A stretch of 64,000 nt of DNA. Source: FEN-1139 sp038207155. Lineage in GTDB: Bacteria; Myxococcota_A; Polyangia; Polyangiales; Polyangiaceae. Within the stretch, counting starts at the first letter, position 1; the number at the start of each line of letters is the position of its first letter. The notes under the pieces are model-generated. The model had not been told where the DNA came from, made no database searches, and worked only from the letters and a program-made list of their open reading frames with translations. Of the stretch, positions 60,500 to 64,000 are shown one piece after another. A program made the position numbers and the translations under genes. The stretch lies in assembly GCA_038207155.1 (NCBI GenBank), contig JBBRAB010000003.1:62001-126000 (forward strand), written 5' to 3'.

Positions 60500-61219
60500 A
60501 TGACGGAGCAGACCGCGTCACTATTCGAGCTGGGTCCCGAGGCCCCCCTGCTACTTCAAGCGCTCACCCATCCGAGCCTGGCTAACGAGCAGCGGGATCT
60601 TCCCGACAACCAGCGACTGGAGTTCCTCGGAGATGCGGTGCTTGGGCTCTGCATCAGCGAGCTTCTGTACCAGCGCTGTCCCGATGCGGACGAGGGGACT
60701 CTGACGCGGCTGCGGGCACAGCTCGTCAACGCCGAGCGTCTCGCCGACTGGGGACGGAGTCAGGGGCTGACTCCCGAGCTCAGGCTAGGTCGCGGTGCCA
60801 GCGCCGGAGGCCTGCGCGAAAGCACGAACGTCGTCGCCGATGCCGTGGAAGCTTGCATTGCAGCCACCTATCTCGAAAATGGGCTAGAAGCCGCGCGGCG
60901 CGCCTGCGCAAGGCTCGTGGAACCCGTGCTCGATGACCTGCTCGCCAACGGTGGCCGTGATCCGAAGAGCGAACTTCAGGAAGTCGTGCAGAGCTTCGGG
61001 TTTTCCCCGCCGCTGTACGAAGTGATCGCGTCCGGTGGTCCCGCGCACGAAAGCTGGTTTGAGGTACGGGTTGGAGTGCGTGGGATGTGGCTAGCCACCG
61101 CGCGTGGTCGTTCCAAGCGGCAGGCCGAGCGCGCGGCAGCAGCCCAGGTCGTCCAGGCGCGAGGCGAGCTGCTGGAGCCCCTCGTGGCTCATCCAACTCA
61201 ACCCCCCGAGGCCAAATGA
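60500..61219 (+). CDS. rnc: Ribonuclease III
   Basis: Double-strand-specific endonuclease for rRNA and mRNA processing. The signature DNQRLEFLGDAVLGLCISEL (Glu41, Asp45) and the second acidic site in NVVADAVEACIAATYLENG are present. A dsRNA-binding domain occupies about 150-222 (DPKSELQEVVQSFGFSP, then RSKRQAERAAAAQ). Length of 239 residues is typical. The ATG at 60500 begins the usual N-terminus; an in-frame ATG at 60485 is possible. The stop overlaps the next ATG (ATGA). Confidence 0.95.
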   Translation: MTEQTASLFELGPEAPLLLQALTHPSLANEQRDLPDNQRLEFLGDAVLGLCISELLYQRCPDADEGTLTRLRAQLVNAERLADWGRSQGLTPELRLGRGASAGGLRESTNVVADAVEACIAATYLENGLEAARRACARLVEPVLDDLLANGGRDPKSELQEVVQSFGFSPPLYEVIASGGPAHESWFEVRVGVRGMWLATARGRSKRQAERAAAAQVVQARGELLEPLVAHPTQPPEAK

Positions 61220-61623
61220 AGCGCTGGAAACGCCAGATTTTCCTGATTGTGGTCGCGATTTGCGCATTCGTGGTCCCGGCATTCGCCGGAAGCTACCTCG
61301 ATCGCGCCTTCATTCTGGTGGTCGAGTCTGATCGCGAAGCGCAGTTCCTACGCCGTCATCTCAACGATCGGGAGCTTGCCAAGCTCCTGCATGGCGTTGC
61401 CTCTGGGCGCCTCGAGACGGCAAGTCGGATGGTGGTGCCAAAGGAGGTCGCTCTGGCTCACCCCCATCTTCTCATGATCCTGGAGCATCGTGAGCGCTCC
61501 ACCGATGCTGCAGTGCATGGTGAAGCTCAGGAGTTTCTCAAGCATGAGCAGAAAGCGTTCGAGGAGGAACGGATCCTGCGCGCCATTCTTGAGCAGGCAG
61601 GTTGGTCGCTACCGAAGGAATAG
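61216..61623 (+). CDS. Small exported protein, unknown function
   Basis: Coupled to rnc by ATGA. Of 135 residues, the first 24 are a signal or membrane anchor (KRQIFLIVVAICAFVVPAFAGSYL). The rest is a charged, helical domain (DREAQFLRRHLNDRELAKLL, EAQEFLKHEQKAFEEERILR). No family recognised. It could be periplasmic after cleavage at AFAG or stay tethered. Confidence 0.65.
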   Translation: MKRWKRQIFLIVVAICAFVVPAFAGSYLDRAFILVVESDREAQFLRRHLNDRELAKLLHGVASGRLETASRMVVPKEVALAHPHLLMILEHRERSTDAAVHGEAQEFLKHEQKAFEEERILRAILEQAGWSLPKE

Positions 61624-61677
61624 CGAGTGACGAATCTCGCCGCTCAACCTGCGCAATTTTTGGGTGAAAATGGGCGA

Positions 61678-61706
61678 CGGCTACCCCAGTCGAAGCGAGG
61701 TAGCCG
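61678..61706. terminator. Possible bidirectional terminator between the rnc operon and the chemoreceptor gene
   Basis: CGGCTACC (61678-61685) and GGTAGCCG (61699-61706) form a perfect 8-bp stem with a 13-nt loop, in the 110-bp gap between convergent genes. There is no long T-run on either side, so the terminator role rests on position. Confidence 0.5.
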
Positions 61707-61733
61707 CAAAAGCGCAGGGCCTGCAATGGTTGG

Positions 61734-62705
61734 TTAGACGCGGAAGCGTCCCGCAAGCAACTGCAGCTGACCTGCCATATCGCCCATTGCGCGCGCCGCG
61801 ACCTGGACGTCGATCGCCCCACGCGTCGTGCCCCGTGCTGCTTCGGCGACGCCGCTGATGTTCTGCGCAATTTCGGAGGTGCCCCGTGCCGCAGCCGACA
61901 AGTTGCGACCGATCTCGTTGGTGGTGGCCGTTTGCTCTTCTACCGCTGCCGCAATCGTGCCCGACACATCGCTGATCTGGTTGATGATGGTGCTGATTTC
62001 ACCGATCGCGTGGACCGCGCTCTTGGTGTCGTGCTGGATCTTCTCAATCTTGTGGCTGATTTCCTCGGTGGCCTTAGCCGTTTCCTTGGCCAGCTCTTTG
62101 ACCTCGTTGGCCACGACAGCGAACCCGCGACCGGCGGCTCCAGCGCGCGCGGCCTCAATCGTGGCATTGAGTGCCAGCAGGTTAGTCTGCTGGGCAATCG
62201 ACGTGATCACCTTAATCACCTTGCCGATTTCAAGGCTCGATTGACTGAGCTTGTCGAAGGTCTCGTTCGTGGAGTCCGCAACCGCGACTGAGGAGCGTGC
62301 CATGCGTGCCGCCTGGTCCGCGCTGCGCGAGATTTCCTTGATTGAGGCGATCATTTCCTCAGAGCCAGAGGCCACGATCGTCACGTTGTCCGAGACATGC
62401 GCGCCAGCCTCGGACACAACGTTCGCTTGTGAGGCGGTTTCCTGGGAGGAGGTCGCCATCGTCTGACTGATTGACATCAGTTCTTCAGCCGATACCGACA
62501 TGATCTGCGCGGTCTCACTGATCTGCGAAATATTCTCGCGCAGTCCACGCAGCAGCTCATTGACCGCGGAGGCGATCTGCCCCGTGAGGTCCGTGCCGTC
62601 CTGCACGCATTCCTGAGTCAGGTCGCCGCGAGCCGCGGCGCGAACTGCGTTTAGAACCGCGTTCAGACGTGATTCCTGGTCTGGATTGCCTGGCTCGTTG
62701 GTCAT
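61734..62705 (-). CDS. Cytoplasmic methyl-accepting chemotaxis protein
   Basis: A 323-residue chemoreceptor without any transmembrane segment. The N-terminus (about 10-60) is HAMP-like (AVRAAARGDLTQECV, AVNELLRGLRENISQI). It is followed by the long coiled-coil signalling domain with the hairpin tip IAQQTNLLALNATIEAARAG and GRGFAVVANEVKELA, which bind CheA and CheW. No sensory domain is present, as in Myxococcus FrzCD, which is also soluble. No other che gene is in the window, so it must join an array encoded elsewhere. Confidence 0.93.
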   Translation of the reverse strand: MTNEPGNPDQESRLNAVLNAVRAAARGDLTQECVQDGTDLTGQIASAVNELLRGLRENISQISETAQIMSVSAEELMSISQTMATSSQETASQANVVSEAGAHVSDNVTIVASGSEEMIASIKEISRSADQAARMARSSVAVADSTNETFDKLSQSSLEIGKVIKVITSIAQQTNLLALNATIEAARAGAAGRGFAVVANEVKELAKETAKATEEISHKIEKIQHDTKSAVHAIGEISTIINQISDVSGTIAAAVEEQTATTNEIGRNLSAAARGTSEIAQNISGVAEAARGTTRGAIDVQVAARAMGDMAGQLQLLAGRFRV

Positions 62706-62872
62706 GTTGAGATCTCACGCGAAGAGTGGGGCGGATGCGAAACCTGTCGACTCCAGCGGCCCCGCCACATCGTGCGCGGCCGCCCGTCTCCACATTGCAA
62801 TACGGACCAGGGTCCGCGTGGCATAAGCCTGCGCCGGCGGATACTCAGCGCGACCCCCAGCAGTACTTGAGC

Positions 62873-63823
62873 TCAGCGGGGGGAGGAGGCTCCGGACGCT
62901 ACCGGCGGGGACGAACGCGCGTTCAGGGTATTGAGCGCTTCGAGGCGTTCGGGGTGAACCTCGCGAATACTTTGCTGACGCGCCGCAGCCAGCCAAGCCT
63001 CGAGAGCTTGCTGTCCCCGCAGGTAGCGGAGATGAGCCGCAATGCGTGGGAGTTCCTCACTGAACGTTCGCGACGTCGCTGGGAGACTGCCTCGACGCCA
63101 GAGCACCGCGAAACGGCTGCCCTCGGCGACCGCTGTGGGGACGATCATCCCGTCTGCAATAGCCTTGGCAGCCTGAAACAGGGCCGGATTGACCTCCAAC
63201 TCAGGCACGTCGGTGGTTCCGTCGGCGCGAACCATCCCAAGGTCACCCCCGCGTTCCGCGGTGGCCTTGTCGAGCGTGACCTCGCGCGCGACCTGCTTCC
63301 AGACCTCGAGGCTGGCCGCACCCCGGACGCGTTTGAGAACGCCTGCGGCGCTGGCCTCGTCCGCGACCAGGATCCGAAACAGGCGCAGTCGTTCTGGCTG
63401 CTTAAACAGCTCGGGATGCCCGTCGAAAAAACTGCGAGTCTCGGCTTCGGTGATCGGCTGCTCGGTGAGGCGGGAGGTCTCGAGAGCCGTGACCAGGGCG
63501 CCCCGAAGCACATCACGACGGCGGTCGACTAACGTTAACCGCTTGTCGAGACCCGACTGACGTGCCTGGTTGTCCGTCAGCAACTGAGGCACCAAGCGCT
63601 GGTCAACGTAACTGAGCAGCTGCGCGGACGGCGTGCGCCCGAGCGCTTCGCGCTCGAGTCCGGAAAGAGACTCAAAGCGCTGCGTGAGCTGAGCTGCGCT
63701 GAGCGAGATGCTTCCCACCTTGAGCAGAACTGGCTCCGGCTCGGCATGGCTAACCGCGCCGAGCAGACCCAACAGCAGGACTGGGCGCCAGGACCTAGGC
63801 CAGAATCGTCGCCGAAGCTGCAT
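62873..63823 (-). CDS. Exported parvulin-type peptidyl-prolyl isomerase
   Basis: A 316-residue protein with a signal peptide (RPVLLLGLLGAVSHA) and a SurA/PrsA-like layout. An N-terminal chaperone helical part (about 40-120) precedes the parvulin (rotamase) core (about 130-240: RLRLFRILVADEASAAGVLK, ATAERGGDLGMVRADGTTDV). The C-terminal helix is followed by a Ser/Pro tail. Periplasmic folding of outer-membrane proteins is the likely role. The chemoreceptor gene follows on the same strand after 167 bp with no gene. Confidence 0.85.
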   Translation of the reverse strand: MQLRRRFWPRSWRPVLLLGLLGAVSHAEPEPVLLKVGSISLSAAQLTQRFESLSGLEREALGRTPSAQLLSYVDQRLVPQLLTDNQARQSGLDKRLTLVDRRRDVLRGALVTALETSRLTEQPITEAETRSFFDGHPELFKQPERLRLFRILVADEASAAGVLKRVRGAASLEVWKQVAREVTLDKATAERGGDLGMVRADGTTDVPELEVNPALFQAAKAIADGMIVPTAVAEGSRFAVLWRRGSLPATSRTFSEELPRIAAHLRYLRGQQALEAWLAAARQQSIREVHPERLEALNTLNARSSPPVASGASSPR

Positions 63824-63937
63824 CGAAGAAGGGTACTAGCGCGTAATTTGCTCAAGGCGAAGAGCGAGCCGCTAGGCGCTCCAAATCTCGCGAGGCAGCG
63901 CCCCAGGGGCTCCCGCCCGTCCGCGCGTCCGCGCGCT

Positions 63938-64000
63938 AGCCAGTCTTGGCAATCGCGAGGGCGCCCGGCTGCTTGGGCCCGCGCCGCAGCCCTGGACGCG
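63938..64000 (-). CDS. Possible C-terminal end of a gene entering from the right edge
   Basis: The minus strand reads RPGLRRGPKQPGALAIAKTG and then TAG at 63938. It looks like a basic C-terminal tail of a gene starting beyond the window. Only 20 codons are visible, so this is a weak call. Confidence 0.25.

Noticed and set aside
1..64000. tRNA, rRNA or CRISPR loci
   Set aside because: No T-arm-like GGTTCGAATCC contexts, rRNA segments or regularly spaced repeats with unique spacers were seen; the short tandem arrays have no spacers.

Overview
The window is GC-rich, gene-dense chromosomal DNA from a deltaproteobacterial-type organism, most likely Myxococcota and probably Polyangia-like. The evidence is a DUF2378/TIGR02265 protein (a family known mainly from myxobacteria), two membrane-anchored Ser/Thr kinases with PEGA-like tails, several PATAN/DUF4388 proteins, Gly-rich and other lipoproteins, and a mosaic of housekeeping and orphan signalling genes. 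I see no rRNA, tRNA, CRISPR array, transposase or phage module. This identification is an inference from gene content.

Layout. 1-5.4 kb (minus strand): a truncated alkaline-phosphatase-superfamily gene, a DUF2378 gene, serS, a lipoprotein and a Ser/Thr kinase. 5.5-7.2 kb (plus): a catalytically degenerate DAHP-synthase-like gene overlapping tyrA by ATGA. 7.5-12 kb: a Gly-rich lipoprotein, an overlapping GNAT/cyclic-nucleotide-binding pair, rpe, an HExxH lipoprotein and an unknown gene. 12-16.3 kb (minus): a moxR, DUF58, transglutaminase (TgpA-like) operon, with a lone CcmA-like ABC ATPase reading away from it. 17.3-20.4 kb (minus): bioD and an abnormal bioF whose reading frame carries about 1.1 kb of extra sequence with two parS-like sites. 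20.4-22.3 kb: repeat-rich sequence around zapA. 22.3-24.7 kb (minus): a lipoprotein and aroB with a degenerate shikimate-kinase-like N-terminus.

24.8-35.4 kb (plus): a run of translationally coupled genes. These are a DUF167 protein, three receiver-domain proteins (one with a degenerate GGDEF, one pseudo-receiver with PATAN, one 1406-residue Hpt/REC/REC/PATAN/membrane/PEGA-like protein), a degenerate sulfatase-like lipoprotein and a small unknown. 35.4-42 kb: rph, queE, a TPR metallopeptidase lipoprotein, an orphan GspE-like ATPase and a coupled membrane PEGA-like protein. 42-48.4 kb (minus): an NtrC-type regulator, a Ser/Thr kinase and a TPR-PEGA-TonB-dependent receptor 12 bp behind the kinase. 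48.5-53.2 kb: a PATAN-DnaJ-TPR protein, trmL coupled to an FGE-like lipoprotein, and RNase HI with a zinc ribbon. 53.3-64 kb: a SNF2 helicase, a methyltransferase, an outer-membrane protein, a zinc-ribbon membrane protein, rnc with a small secreted protein, a cytoplasmic chemoreceptor and a parvulin-like isomerase.

How the parts fit. Two recurrent themes stand out. First, the shikimate/tyrosine genes (DAHPS-like, tyrA, aroB) include two catalytically dead-looking partners. Second, signalling genes repeatedly join a cytoplasmic input (kinase, REC, PATAN) to a membrane segment and a PEGA-like extracytoplasmic domain. The most unusual locus is bioF with its parS-bearing insert.
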